Assembly (NCBI RefSeq): GCF_022811725.1 | Contig: NZ_CP094527.1 | Coordinates: 3,906,001-3,970,000 of the forward strand | DNA length: 64,000 nucleotides | DNA from: Mucilaginibacter sp. SMC90 | GTDB lineage: Bacteria; Bacteroidota; Bacteroidia; Sphingobacteriales; Sphingobacteriaceae | Direction: 5' to 3' | In this document: piece after piece, positions 1 to 8,774 of the stretch | Numbering within the stretch: the stretch's first letter is position 1 | Layout: every line of letters begins with the position of its first letter | The notes under the pieces: generated by a model | The model's input: only the letters and a program-made list of their open reading frames with translations | What the model was told of the DNA's origin: nothing | Database searches by the model: none | Translations under genes and position numbers: made by a program

Positions 1-2
1 CA

Positions 3-1343
3 CTTTTCCCAAGTAAGTACATCCATATTGGTGGTGATGAAGCTCCAAAAGATGCATGGAAAAATTCTCCTTTCTGCCAGCAATTGATCAAAAAGCTAAA
101 GTTGAAAGATGAACATGCGCTGCAAAGCTATTTTATACAACGCATTGAAAAATTTGTAAACTCTAAAGGTCGCAGCATCATTGGCTGGGACGAGATTTTG
201 GAGGGCGGCCTCGCTCCTAACGCTACCGTAATGAGCTGGAGAGGTGAAGAAGGTGGTATTGCAGCGGCACAGCAAAAACACGATGTGATCATGACGCCGG
301 GAAGTAACGGTTTATACATTGACCATGGCCAGGGCAAACCGAGCCAGGAACCATTAAGCATTGGCGGTAACGAACCTCTTTCAAAAATTTACAGCTACAA
401 CCCTACTCCGGCTGTATTAACGCCTGATGAGCAAAAATACATTAAAGGTGTACAAGCTAATTTATGGACAGAGTATATACCTACAGACGCAAAAGTTGAG
501 TTTATGCTACTGCCAAGGCTCTTAGCCCTTTCGGAAGTGGCATGGTCGCCGTTGGCTAATAAAAACTATGCTGATTTTGCCGACACCCGTTTACCGGGTC
601 ATTTGGCATGGCTGGATAAAAATGGTTTTGATTACCATGTGCCAACTGCTATTGGTGCAAAAGATACCGTAATGATAGGCAGTAAATTAACAGCAGTATT
701 AAAGCCATCTGTAGAAGGTGCAAAAGTTCATTATACCATTGATGGTTATACCCCACGTGAAACAGATTTAATCTACACCATTCCATTGAATTTGGATATC
801 CCTGTTGACCAATACCGCGAGTTGCAGACCATTGTGATCACCCCATCAGGTAAACGGAGCAACGTAACCACTACATTGGTTTATAATAAAGCACCAATGC
901 CTGCCGTTAGTTATACAGGTGCAGCAACAGGAGTTAAATACCAGGTTTTTCCCGGTCTTTATACCAGCACAAACCAATTAGGCATTATGCCCGCCGATAG
1001 CGGCGTTACTAAAACCTTCAATACGGCCGATCTGCGAAAAAATAAAGGTAAATACGGTGTAATTTACTCAGGATTTATTAATATTGATACCGATGGCGTT
1101 TATGGTTTCGCAACATCATCTGCAGGTGGTTCGGTTTTATTAATTGACGACCAGCAGGTAGTTAGTAACGACGGAAAACATACCATGAACGAGCAAATGG
1201 GTGCAGCACCGCTATTGAAGGGTTATCATAAAGTGACCGTAAAATATTTTGACCAGGGTACTGGTCCTGTAGCATTAAAGGTGTTTATCACTGCGCCTGG
1301 TAAAGCAAAGGCCGAATTAACGCCAGATACGTTATATAACTAA
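3..1343 (+). CDS. Beta-N-acetylhexosaminidase, GH20 (5' partial)
   Basis: Glycoside hydrolase that removes terminal N-acetylglucosamine or N-acetylgalactosamine from chitooligosaccharides or glycans. The reading frame is open to the left edge, so the signal peptide and N-terminal GH20 domain lie outside the window. Visible is the family signature HIGGDE near codon 10, whose Asp-Glu pair (bases 36-41) is the substrate-assisted catalytic pair, then the conserved GVQANLWTE stretch of the active-site barrel. After the barrel comes a chitobiase-type C-terminal beta domain (HYTIDG...TPR) and a terminal PA14-like domain (about the last 140 residues, VYGFATSSAGGSVLLIDD), often used for carbohydrate contact. 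Probably secreted or periplasmic by family; the signal is not visible. The first methionine-like codon inside the window (TTG at 84) is not the real start because catalytic residues precede it. Confidence 0.93.
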   Translation, partial: LFPSKYIHIGGDEAPKDAWKNSPFCQQLIKKLKLKDEHALQSYFIQRIEKFVNSKGRSIIGWDEILEGGLAPNATVMSWRGEEGGIAAAQQKHDVIMTPGSNGLYIDHGQGKPSQEPLSIGGNEPLSKIYSYNPTPAVLTPDEQKYIKGVQANLWTEYIPTDAKVEFMLLPRLLALSEVAWSPLANKNYADFADTRLPGHLAWLDKNGFDYHVPTAIGAKDTVMIGSKLTAVLKPSVEGAKVHYTIDGYTPRETDLIYTIPLNLDIPVDQYRELQTIVITPSGKRSNVTTTLVYNKAPMPAVSYTGAATGVKYQVFPGLYTSTNQLGIMPADSGVTKTFNTADLRKNKGKYGVIYSGFINIDTDGVYGFATSSAGGSVLLIDDQQVVSNDGKHTMNEQMGAAPLLKGYHKVTVKYFDQGTGPVALKVFITAPGKAKAELTPDTLYN

Positions 1344-1362
1344 GCAGAACTATATAAAAAAT

Positions 1363-2109
1363 ATGACTAAGAGGTTTTACCTTTTTGCGTTTGCGATGAG
1401 CGCATTAATGGCAGGATGCGGCAGGCAGGAAACAAAAGCACCTGCCGCTCCAACGGCACCTAAAAAGCCGGAATTGATGGCGCCTTTCAGGTTTCATAAA
1501 CTGATAGAGGTATCGCCCGGGCAAAGCTATGACGTTTTGAGCTGGGGCCGTGGCGCAGAAGAGGCAGGATCATTCATGATATTACATTCGGATTCGTCGG
1601 CTATAAAATATACAACAACCACCGGAGATTTGGATGGCGTTATCATCGATGTTTATAATTCGGATATGGATGTGGACGGCAACCCGGAGATCCTGATCCA
1701 GGCAAAATCAAAGGATACAACCAATTACACGTCCATCTACGCTTTTGAGTTTAACGACAACAACAGCAAGGCCAATAAATTGGATTTTCCGAGGCTAACC
1801 AGTTCACAACGCAAAGGCTACCGTGGTAATGATAATTTTTATATCAGGGATGGAAAGTTGATGCGGGAGTTCCCGATCTTCAATGGTACAGGTAAAGAGG
1901 CAAAACCTTCGGGTGCAAAACGCCAGCTGGAATATGGTTTACGTGGTAATGAATTTACCGTAAAACAGCTGAGCAAAGACTCTACTGATGTAAGCAATAA
2001 AGCTTCTGACAACCAGCCTGCTAAAGCTGAGGAGAAAAAATCATCGAATAAACAAAGCTCATCTTCTTCAAAATCATCGAAGAAAAAGCATAAGAGGCAT
2101 AGAGGATAG
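1363..2109 (+). CDS. Lipoprotein of unknown function with Ser/Lys-rich tail
   Basis: 248-residue protein with a lipoprotein signal: charged start, hydrophobic stretch and lipobox LMAGC with Cys19 as the lipid anchor. An Ala/Pro-rich linker follows, then one globular domain (about residues 45-205) containing a DMDVDGNPEI element like calcium-binding or FG-GAP-like loops and a YRGNDNFYIRDGKL stretch. The arrangement loosely recalls PliI-type lysozyme inhibitors, but I would not name it so. The last 30 residues are almost only Ser and Lys and may touch cell wall or nucleic acid. It starts 19 nt after the GH20 stop and may be co-transcribed. A terminator follows. Confidence 0.85.
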   Translation: MTKRFYLFAFAMSALMAGCGRQETKAPAAPTAPKKPELMAPFRFHKLIEVSPGQSYDVLSWGRGAEEAGSFMILHSDSSAIKYTTTTGDLDGVIIDVYNSDMDVDGNPEILIQAKSKDTTNYTSIYAFEFNDNNSKANKLDFPRLTSSQRKGYRGNDNFYIRDGKLMREFPIFNGTGKEAKPSGAKRQLEYGLRGNEFTVKQLSKDSTDVSNKASDNQPAKAEEKKSSNKQSSSSSKSSKKKHKRHRG

Positions 2110-2113
2110 TTTA

Positions 2114-2164
2114 GTTTGCGTTACAAACGCAAACCCAAGTTAAGCGCTCGTTACAAACGAGTGC
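2114..2164. repeat. Two tandem REP-like hairpins with identical ACA loops
   Basis: Two short inverted repeats lie side by side behind the lipoprotein gene. The first (2114-2134) has a perfect 9-bp stem around loop ACA. The second (2144-2164) has a 9-bp stem with one G-T pair around the same loop, and both share the core CGTTACAAACG. No T-run follows, so they look like extragenic palindromes rather than terminators. Confidence 0.6.
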
Positions 2165-2170
2165 AAGGTA

Positions 2171-2212
2171 AAAAAGCCTGATAGAGAAAATAACAACTTT
2201 ATCAGGCTTTTT
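2171..2212. terminator. Bidirectional terminator between convergent genes
   Basis: Perfect 13-bp stem, 2171-2183 paired with 2200-2212, with a 16-nt loop and A/T runs on both outer sides. It can stop transcription of the upstream lipoprotein gene and of the carboxyltransferase gene arriving from the other side. Confidence 0.85.
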
Positions 2213-2241
2213 ACTAACCTCTTATCTCCAGGCTCTAATCA

Positions 2242-3870
2242 CTAAGTTTGTATCACCCCCACATTAAAAGCTTTTTCGATAGGCGCGTGATTGGCAGCTT
2301 CAATCCCCATCGATATTACCTTACGGGTTTCAAGCGGATCGATTATACCATCAACCCAGAGACGGGCTGCAGCATAGTATGGAGTTGTTTGAGAGTTATA
2401 TCTGTCTGTTATCTGTTGCAGTAATTCGGCTTCTTTTACGGCGTCTACTTCTTCGCCTTTGGCTTTGAGTCCTGCTGCCTGAATTTGTAACAGGGTTTTG
2501 GCTGCTTGTCCGCCGCCCATTACTGCGATCTTGGCTGACGGCCATGCATAAATTAACCGGGGATCGTAGGCTTTGCCGCACATGGCGTAATTGCCCGCCC
2601 CGTAGCTATTTCCAATAACGATGGTAAATTTGGGCACTACAGAATTTGCAACTGCATTCACCATTTTAGCGCCGTCTTTAATGATCCCACCCTGCTCTGA
2701 GCGACTGCCCACCATAAAACCGGTAACATCCTGTAAAAACACCAGTGGGATCTTCTTTTGATTACAATTCATGATAAAGCGCGTAGCCTTATCCGCCGAA
2801 TCAGAATAGATCACCCCGCCAAACTGCATCTCACCCTTTTTAGATTTGATCACCTTGCGCTGATTGGCAACAATTCCTACAGCCCAGCCATCAACGCGGC
2901 CCAATCCACAAATAATAGATTGCCCATAACCATCTTTATAGGGTTCAAATTCGGAGTTATCCAAAAGGCGGAGGATGACCTCCATCATATCATAGGCTTT
3001 CTCCCTGTTATCCGGCAATATGCCATAAATTTCTTTTTCGTTAAGTTTTGGAGCCGATGACTGAATCCTGTCGAAACCGGCTTTAGTATAATCGCCAGTC
3101 ATGCTCATGATATTCCGGATGGAATCAAGCGCGGCCTGGTCATTAGGCTGCTTATAATCGGTAACACCGGAGATCTCGCAGTGCGTAGTGGCACCACCAA
3201 GAGTTTCATTATCTACATCTTCACCTATGGCTGATTTTACCAGGTATGATCCCGCCAGGAACACAGAGCCTGTGCCCTCTACGATCATGGCCTCATCGCT
3301 CATGATTGGCAGGTAAGCGCCGCCCGCAACACAAGAACCCATAATGGCAGCAATCTGGATAATCCCCATACTGCTCATGATAGCGTTATTGCGGAAGATC
3401 CGGCCAAAATGCTCCTTATCCGGAAAGATCTCATCTTGCAAAGGCAGGTAAACGCCCGCCGAATCGACAAGATAAATAATAGGAAGTTTATTTTCGATAG
3501 CTATTTCCTGGGCGCGCAGGTTCTTCTTGGCAGTTATCGGGAACCAAGCCCCTGCCTTTACGGTAGCATCATTGGCAACAACAACACATTGCCTGCCCGA
3601 TATATATCCAATGCCACAAATAACGCCACCTGATGGGCAACCACCGTGTTCACCATACATACCATCGGCTACAAAAGCACCGATCTCCAGCCATGGTTTA
3701 TCTTTATCAATCAGGTAAGCCACCCTTTCGCGGGCGAGCATTTTGCCTTTTTCTTTTTGTTTGGCAGCTGCCTTTTCGCCGCCACCCTGGTATACTTTGT
3801 TAAGCCGGGTGTTTAGCTCATAAACAAGCTGCTTATTAATATCTTCATTTTTATTGAATTCGATATTCAT
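2242..3870 (-). CDS. Acyl-CoA carboxylase carboxyltransferase subunit (MCC beta-like)
   Basis: 542-residue biotin-dependent carboxyltransferase beta subunit. It transfers the carboxyl group from carboxybiotin to an acyl-CoA, most likely methylcrotonyl-CoA in leucine breakdown. The two crotonase-like halves are visible: an N-terminal half with PSGGVICGIGYISGRQ and IIYLVDSAGVYLPLQ...FPDKEHFGRIF, and a C-terminal half with GGVIYSDSADKATRFI and an acyl-CoA loop GAGNYAMCGKAYDPR. Length and the FPDxEHFGRIF stretch fit the MCC-beta group better than propionyl-CoA carboxylase. I chose ATG 3870 (MNIEF), which matches family length, over an upstream in-frame start at 3915. The biotin carboxylase/BCCP partner is not adjacent, so substrate specificity is inferred. 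Confidence 0.9.
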   Translation of the reverse strand: MNIEFNKNEDINKQLVYELNTRLNKVYQGGGEKAAAKQKEKGKMLARERVAYLIDKDKPWLEIGAFVADGMYGEHGGCPSGGVICGIGYISGRQCVVVANDATVKAGAWFPITAKKNLRAQEIAIENKLPIIYLVDSAGVYLPLQDEIFPDKEHFGRIFRNNAIMSSMGIIQIAAIMGSCVAGGAYLPIMSDEAMIVEGTGSVFLAGSYLVKSAIGEDVDNETLGGATTHCEISGVTDYKQPNDQAALDSIRNIMSMTGDYTKAGFDRIQSSAPKLNEKEIYGILPDNREKAYDMMEVILRLLDNSEFEPYKDGYGQSIICGLGRVDGWAVGIVANQRKVIKSKKGEMQFGGVIYSDSADKATRFIMNCNQKKIPLVFLQDVTGFMVGSRSEQGGIIKDGAKMVNAVANSVVPKFTIVIGNSYGAGNYAMCGKAYDPRLIYAWPSAKIAVMGGGQAAKTLLQIQAAGLKAKGEEVDAVKEAELLQQITDRYNSQTTPYYAAARLWVDGIIDPLETRKVISMGIEAANHAPIEKAFNVGVIQT

Positions 3871-4024
3871 AATTGGTTTTAGATAGGACAGGTAATTTAG
3901 AAAATTTCCTATCACAAAAAGGCAATCATGAACTGTTTTGTTTTAAAGAAGAAAAACGGTCATTGATCTGAAGTATAAATGGCGATATGCCGTTTTATCC
4001 CGGCAACAAAAACTCGCCGATTGC

Positions 4025-4065
4025 AAATACTCTTCGACTTCAAACTTTCGACTTAAGACTTAAGT
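4025..4065. repeat. Degenerate CGACTT/CTTAAG word repeat
   Basis: A tract built from repeated words (CTTCGACTT, TTTCGACTTAAGACTTAAG) lies at the 3' end of the LOG gene and includes its stop. A closely similar tract occurs at 10865-10905, also directly behind a minus-strand stop codon. Confidence 0.5.
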
Positions 4066-4644
4066 AAGGTTTCTGTCCTTAAACCATACTTCATCTGGTT
4101 TGGCATTGAAAGTATCCATCAGATTTACCAGTTCTATCGGATCGCCCGAAGTAAGGATCAGTTCACGATTGGCTGGCTTCAGGAAACGCTGTTCAACCAT
4201 TACATCCATCTGTTTAAGTAACAGATCATAAAAACCGTTTACGTTTAACAGCCCAATCGGGTGATTATGCAAACCCAATTGCAACCAGGTTAATACCTCA
4301 AAAAATTCCTCAAGGGTACCCCAACCACCAGGAAGCGTAATGATGCCGTCGCTAAGGTCATTCATCATTTGTTTACGCTGATGCATATTCTCAACAATAT
4401 GCAATTCGGTTAAACCGGTATGCCCAACTTCTTTATCCATTAAAAATTGAGGGATAATACCTATGGCCTTGCCTCCCCTGCTTAACACAGCATCGGCCAT
4501 TAAACCCATGACGCCAACTTTGCCGCCGCCAAATACAAGGGTAATATCACGGCTCACCATTACTTCGGCCAGTTGATCAATTGCTTGTTTTAATATAGGG
4601 TCGCCATTAAAATTAGCGCCGCAGAATACACAGATAGCTTTCAT
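4060..4644 (-). CDS. LOG-family nucleotide phosphoribohydrolase (TIGR00730)
   Basis: 194-residue protein of the LOG/YvdD family. Members hydrolyse nucleoside 5'-monophosphates (AMP or cytokinin ribotides) to base and ribose 5-phosphate. The signature PGGWGTLEEFFEVLTW is present with the catalytic Arg/Glu context, and the N-terminal CVFCGA and VFGGGKVGVMG segments form the Rossmann-like fold. Cytoplasmic. The start at 4644 (MKAICVFCG) is chosen over a longer in-frame opening at 4695 because it matches the family N-terminus and because a TATTTTTG promoter box lies 6 nt upstream, inside the longer version. Physiological substrate is not shown by the sequence. Confidence 0.9.
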   Translation of the reverse strand: MKAICVFCGANFNGDPILKQAIDQLAEVMVSRDITLVFGGGKVGVMGLMADAVLSRGGKAIGIIPQFLMDKEVGHTGLTELHIVENMHQRKQMMNDLSDGIITLPGGWGTLEEFFEVLTWLQLGLHNHPIGLLNVNGFYDLLLKQMDVMVEQRFLKPANRELILTSGDPIELVNLMDTFNAKPDEVWFKDRNLT

Positions 4645-4650
4645 ATTGAA

Positions 4651-4658
4651 CAAAAATA
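4651..4658 (-). promoter_or_regulatory. TAnnTTTG -7 box 6 nt before the LOG start
   Basis: TATTTTTG on the minus strand ends 6 nt before ATG 4644, so the transcript would have almost no leader. No clear -33 TTG is present. Confidence 0.5.
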
Positions 4659-4752
4659 AAGGTTTAATATTAAGTGCTGAATAACTATTAGTCATTATTT
4701 ATATGACCGGTTTACATTGTGGTATTATTAATATATTTAAAAAAAATATCAC

Positions 4753-5517
4753 ATGAAAAAACCTATTTTAACCATTATCACCTTTTTTATTATCGCATCG
4801 CAGGCGTTTGCGCAAAACATCATTACTCCTAAAGTTGAGCAAAAAGATGATCAATCAACGATCATCAAAAAAATTGAAACTGACAATTTATATACTGTTG
4901 TAACTTTTATAGGCCATGCTTACCAGGATAACGCATGGATTCAGCTCAATAAGGAGATTTATCTCCAAACTGATTTGAACAACGCACACTATGACTACGT
5001 TAAGTCAGAAAGTATAGCAATGGTACCGAATAAAACCATATTAAAAAAGGCCGGTAATAAACTTGAATTTAAAGTATACTTTAAAAAAATACCTGCGGCT
5101 GCAAAATCAATAGACATCATAGAACATGCCGGGTTAAGCAAGTCGGGAATCAGCTATTTTAACTTTTATAACGTTAGTTTAATTGAGCAAGCTCCTAAAA
5201 TAACAGATGTGGTTTTGCTTCCGCCGCCGCCAATACAAAGAGACACAGCCTCAACGGGCTTGCTTTACGGAAACGCTTCAAACGAAATGCAAAACGCTAT
5301 GAGCTCTATGGGCCCGATGTATGCATCTATGGCAAAATCAGTACTTGATGCCCAGCTTGGCTACTTTAAACAGCCGGGCAAATTAGCCGAAATAGCCAAA
5401 TTGAATAAAGAATATTTTGACGCGCTTGTTAAAGAAGGTTTCACTTATGATCAGGCATTAAAAATTATAACCTCCGGTAGCCTGATTTCTAAGTCATCGT
5501 CTGTTCCCGGCCAGTAA
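4753..5517 (+). CDS. Secreted protein of unknown function
   Basis: 254 residues beginning with a Sec signal peptide (MKKPILTIITFFIIASQAFAQ, predicted cleavage near residue 20). The mature part has an N-terminal beta-rich region with alternating charged and hydrophobic residues (about 30-150), a short proline run (LLPPPPI, about 155-162) and an alpha-helical C-terminal part. No family recognised. Probably periplasmic or outer-membrane-associated. It converges on guaB and ends just before the 101-bp tandem repeat. The reading frame and signal peptide make it a real gene. Confidence 0.8.
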   Translation: MKKPILTIITFFIIASQAFAQNIITPKVEQKDDQSTIIKKIETDNLYTVVTFIGHAYQDNAWIQLNKEIYLQTDLNNAHYDYVKSESIAMVPNKTILKKAGNKLEFKVYFKKIPAAAKSIDIIEHAGLSKSGISYFNFYNVSLIEQAPKITDVVLLPPPPIQRDTASTGLLYGNASNEMQNAMSSMGPMYASMAKSVLDAQLGYFKQPGKLAEIAKLNKEYFDALVKEGFTYDQALKIITSGSLISKSSSVPGQ

Positions 5518-5533
5518 GGTTATTAAACAAAAG

Positions 5534-5583
5534 AGCCTGAAAGTACGGTAAACTTGCGCTTACCATATCTTTCAGGCTTTTTA
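5534..5583. terminator. Bidirectional terminator, left copy
   Basis: 10-bp stem AGCCTGAAAG/CTTTCAGGCT with a second inner stem, followed by TTTTTAT on the plus strand and a T-rich run on the minus strand. It can end the secreted-protein transcript. Confidence 0.75.
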
Positions 5584-5634
5584 TCTTTATGCAGTTTATA
5601 TTAAGAATTACCTGCTTGTATTATTAAACAAAAG

Positions 5635-5684
5635 AGCCTGAAAGTACGGTAAACTTGCGCTTACCATATCTTTCAGGCTTTTTA
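5635..5684. terminator. Bidirectional terminator, right copy (guaB)
   Basis: Same hairpin as the left copy, 25 nt beyond the guaB stop in the direction of guaB transcription. Confidence 0.75.
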
Positions 5685-5708
5685 TCTTTATGCAGTTTAT
5701 ATTAAGAA

Positions 5709-7181
5709 TTACCTGCTTGTATAGTTAGGTGCTTCTTTAGTAATAGTAATATCGTGCGGATGGCTTTCACGCATACCAGCAGCGGTGATGCGTACAAATT
5801 TTGCACGTTGCAAGTCTTCGATATTAGCCGCACCGCAATAGTGCATACCGGCACGTAAACCACCGATATATTGGAATATTACTTCGGCCATGCTGCCTTT
5901 AAATGGCACGCGACCAACAATACCTTCAGGAACCAATTTGGTCACCACGTCGGTTTCATCCTGGAAGTAGCGATCTTTTGAACCTTTTGCCATAGCCTCA
6001 ACCGAACCCATACCGCGGTATGATTTAAATTTACGGCCTTCGTATATAATAGTTTCGCCGGGTGACTCTTCAACACCTGCAAACAATGAACCTGCCATGA
6101 TTGAACTTGCTCCGGCAGCTATAGCTTTAACGATATCGCCAGTTTGTTTAATACCGCCATCGGCAATAACCGGGATACCACGGCCTTCAAGCGCTTTAGC
6201 GCATTCGTAAACGGCATATAGCTGCGGTACACCTACACCTGCAATGATACGGGTAGTACAAATTGAGCCCGGGCCAATACCTACTTTAACAGCGTCTGCT
6301 CCGGCATCGGCAAGTGCTATAGCGGCATCACCAGTGGCAATGTTACCGGCAATCACCTGCAGATTAGGGTAAAGCTTTTTAACCGCTTTAACCATATCAA
6401 TAACTCCTTTTGAATGGCCGTGAGCGGTATCAACCGTAACTACATCCACACCTGCGTTAACCAGAGCTGTTACACGGTCAATATTATCGGCAGCAACACC
6501 AACGGCAGCACCTACGCGTAAACGACCGTATTCGTCCTTACAAGCGTTAGGGAAGTTTTTAACTTTCTGAATGTCTTTATAAGTGATGAGGCCTACCAGT
6601 TTCCCATCTTTATTAACAACAGGTAGTTTCTCAATCTTATTACTTTGCAATATGTTGGCTGCATCGGTTAAGGTAGTCCCTTCTGGTGCAGTGATCAGGT
6701 TTGTTTTGGTCATTACTTCACTTACGGGAACGCTCATGTCCTTTTGGAAACGAAGATCGCGGTTGGTGATAATACCTTTCAGGTTATGATCTGCATCGAT
6801 AACCGGGATGCCGCCAATGCTAAATTCTCTCATAATTTGGAAAGCATCTGCAAGCAGTGCATCTTCCAGTAAAGTTACCGGGTCCTGGATCATGCCGCTC
6901 TCTGAACGTTTCACCTTGCGCACCTCGTCGGCTTGTGCCTGTATGGTCATGTTTTTGTGTAACATGCCGATACCGCCTGCCTGTGCAATGGCAATAGCCA
7001 AATCAGCCTCAGTAACGGTATCCATAGCGGCCGAGATGATGGGAATGTTTAACCGGATGCTTTTAGTTAAGTAAGTTCCGGTATTCACTTCGCGTGGTAA
7101 AACTTCTGAATAAGCCGGGAGTAGTAAAACGTCGTCGTAAGTTAATCCTTCGGCAACAAATTTTGATGGGTCTAACTGCAT
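5709..7181 (-). CDS. guaB: Inosine-5'-monophosphate dehydrogenase
   Basis: 490 residues, the full family length. It oxidises IMP to XMP with NAD+, the committed step of guanine nucleotide synthesis in the cytoplasm. Present are the N-terminal TIM-barrel segment (LTYDDVLLLPAYSEVLP), a pair of CBS domains at about residues 95-205 (nucleotide-sensing Bateman module), the active-site loop GPGSICTTR with catalytic Cys308, and the IMP-binding DGGIKQTGDI and YRGMGS segments. Its last four codons and stop lie inside the right copy of the 101-bp duplication. A TACCTTTG -7 box sits about 35 nt upstream of the start. Confidence 0.98.
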   Translation of the reverse strand: MQLDPSKFVAEGLTYDDVLLLPAYSEVLPREVNTGTYLTKSIRLNIPIISAAMDTVTEADLAIAIAQAGGIGMLHKNMTIQAQADEVRKVKRSESGMIQDPVTLLEDALLADAFQIMREFSIGGIPVIDADHNLKGIITNRDLRFQKDMSVPVSEVMTKTNLITAPEGTTLTDAANILQSNKIEKLPVVNKDGKLVGLITYKDIQKVKNFPNACKDEYGRLRVGAAVGVAADNIDRVTALVNAGVDVVTVDTAHGHSKGVIDMVKAVKKLYPNLQVIAGNIATGDAAIALADAGADAVKVGIGPGSICTTRIIAGVGVPQLYAVYECAKALEGRGIPVIADGGIKQTGDIVKAIAAGASSIMAGSLFAGVEESPGETIIYEGRKFKSYRGMGSVEAMAKGSKDRYFQDETDVVTKLVPEGIVGRVPFKGSMAEVIFQYIGGLRAGMHYCGAANIEDLQRAKFVRITAAGMRESHPHDITITKEAPNYTSR

Positions 7182-7216
7182 AGCAAATAATTATTTTGGA
7201 GTTATTATTTGCCGGG

Positions 7217-7224
7217 CAAAGGTA
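7217..7224 (-). promoter_or_regulatory. Probable guaB -7 promoter box
   Basis: TACCTTTG on the minus strand fits the Bacteroidota -7 consensus TAnnTTTG and leaves a leader of about 30 nt before guaB. No convincing -33 TTG at the usual spacing. Confidence 0.5.
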
Positions 7225-7264
7225 ATAAAATATTTCGGAATTGAGAATTTCGATTTCGGATTTA

Positions 7265-7478
7265 TTTAAAATTGCCTTGGGATGATAATTCAGGATTTCG
7301 GATTTCGAATGTTCGATTTAGGATTTTAGCAGTGGGCATTCAATAATTTAGATTTGGGATGTTCAGCCTTCAAGTGGGCGCCCTGAACATCCCAAATCCA
7401 AAATCAAGACAAATCCGAAATCGAACATTCGAAATTCGAAATCAAAGTAATCCGAAATCGAACATCCCAATTTCGAAA
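7265..7478. repeat. Nested imperfect inverted repeat of AAATCCGAAATCGAAC-like words
   Basis: The 302-nt space between guaB and the M16 pair has no gene. It is filled by repeats of short words (GATTTCGGATTT, CGAACATTCGAAAT). A perfect 16-bp stem at 7351-7366/7383-7398 lies inside weaker arms at about 7290-7323 and 7400-7442, so the whole could fold as one long cruciform or hairpin. Confidence 0.7.
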
Positions 7479-7483
7479 TACCT

Positions 7484-8761
7484 CTAATACTTTCCTACAA
7501 TCACTTTATAAAACTGATCGAAGTTAAAGTATGTGTTAGCCAGTTGGATCAGCTTATCTGAAGTTATATTTTTTACAGTTGCTGTGTACCTGTGGTAGTA
7601 ATCATAATCCAAGCCTGCAAAATAGATAGTTTTGAATTTATCAGCATGCGAAAACACATTTTCCAGGCTGCCCAGTAACGAGCCAAGCATATAATTGCGC
7701 ACCAATGATAACTCTTCTTCCGGCACCAATTCAGTTTTCAGTAGGTTGATTTCCTTTTCAATTTCATTAACTGCCAGCTTGCAAACATCAGCTCCAACTT
7801 CAGTAGCTATAAAAAATGAGCCCCCTTGCTTAAACGAGGCGAGGCCTGAGCCTATACCATAGGTATATCCCTTATCCTCGCGGATATTGGCCATCAGCCT
7901 CGAACCAAAATAACCACCGAATACCGTATTTAATATCTGTAAAGATTGAAAATCTTCATGTGAACGGTTGATGGTAGGCGTGCCTATCCGGATGGCTGAT
8001 TGCAAGGCTTCCGGTTTCTCTGTAAAGTAGAATAGGTCGGCGGCGGCCTTTATATCTGGTTGAGTTGTAGCACCCAGTTCGGAGGTGTTTGACCAGTTTT
8101 TATCAAAAGTATCTGTAAGCAGATTTAGCGTTTCGGGTTCAACTTTGCCTGCTATAACGATAGTGCAATTTGATGGCTGATACATTTTTTTGTAATGGGC
8201 CAGCATATTGTCACGTTGCAAGGTTTGATAGTCAGGCATTTCAGAGGCATAACCAAAAATGGTGGCTCCATAAACCGCCCTGTTAAACACACGCCGTGCC
8301 ACAACATCATTTTTTTGCAGGCTAACCTGTAGCTTTTGCTGTTGGTTACGCTTAAAAGTTTCCAGTTCCTTTTCGGGGAAAATTGAATTGTTAAGGATAT
8401 CAGCGATAACCGGCAATGTATGGTGCAAATGTTTGTTTAAGCTGTATAGCGTAACCTGCGAACTTTCGTAACCATAATCAACCTGCAAAAAGGCACCGTA
8501 GAAATCAATTTTATCAGCAATTTGTGCGGCGGTTAAGGTTGTAGTACCATCGGTAAGCATGGAGTTTACGGCCATATTAAGCAACGGTTTTGCCGGATCA
8601 AAAGTCAGATTACTGAAGATCCATTCAATGCGCACCAATTTCTGATCGCCGGAGTTAAAGCAAAAAACGTTACAGCCATTGCCAAGCTTCTGATGCTCCG
8701 GCTTAATCAGGCTTATATTATCGATAGCCCTGAATTCAGGAGCTAATTGTCTGTTGATCAT
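7484..8761 (-). CDS. M16B peptidase-like protein, non-catalytic subunit
   Basis: 425 residues with the two-lobed M16 (insulinase/processing-peptidase) fold but without the HxxEH zinc site; the matching position reads MAVNSMLTDGTT. The C-terminal lobe keeps the substrate-binding R/Y motif (EDKGYTYGIGSG). In the family such subunits pair with a zinc-bearing partner, here the gene directly upstream, to make a heterodimeric metallopeptidase that degrades small peptides. No signal peptide is seen, so it is probably cytoplasmic. It lies 103 nt behind its partner, the gap filled by short repeats. Confidence 0.92.
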   Translation of the reverse strand: MINRQLAPEFRAIDNISLIKPEHQKLGNGCNVFCFNSGDQKLVRIEWIFSNLTFDPAKPLLNMAVNSMLTDGTTTLTAAQIADKIDFYGAFLQVDYGYESSQVTLYSLNKHLHHTLPVIADILNNSIFPEKELETFKRNQQQKLQVSLQKNDVVARRVFNRAVYGATIFGYASEMPDYQTLQRDNMLAHYKKMYQPSNCTIVIAGKVEPETLNLLTDTFDKNWSNTSELGATTQPDIKAAADLFYFTEKPEALQSAIRIGTPTINRSHEDFQSLQILNTVFGGYFGSRLMANIREDKGYTYGIGSGLASFKQGGSFFIATEVGADVCKLAVNEIEKEINLLKTELVPEEELSLVRNYMLGSLLGSLENVFSHADKFKTIYFAGLDYDYYHRYTATVKNITSDKLIQLANTYFNFDQFYKVIVGKY

Positions 8762-8774
8762 ATGTATATTGTTT

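Larger units (their letters stand above)
5520..5721. repeat. Perfect 101-bp tandem duplication carrying a terminator
   Basis: Bases 5520-5620 and 5621-5721 are identical copies. Each contains a hairpin with stem AGCCTGAAAG/CTTTCAGGCT (5534-5543 with 5569-5578; 5635-5644 with 5670-5679), an inner GGTAA/TTACC stem and a T-run. The right copy includes the guaB stop and its last four codons. The left copy therefore carries a non-functional duplicate of that gene end (5611-5620), showing the unit was copied from the guaB 3' end. Confidence 0.95.
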
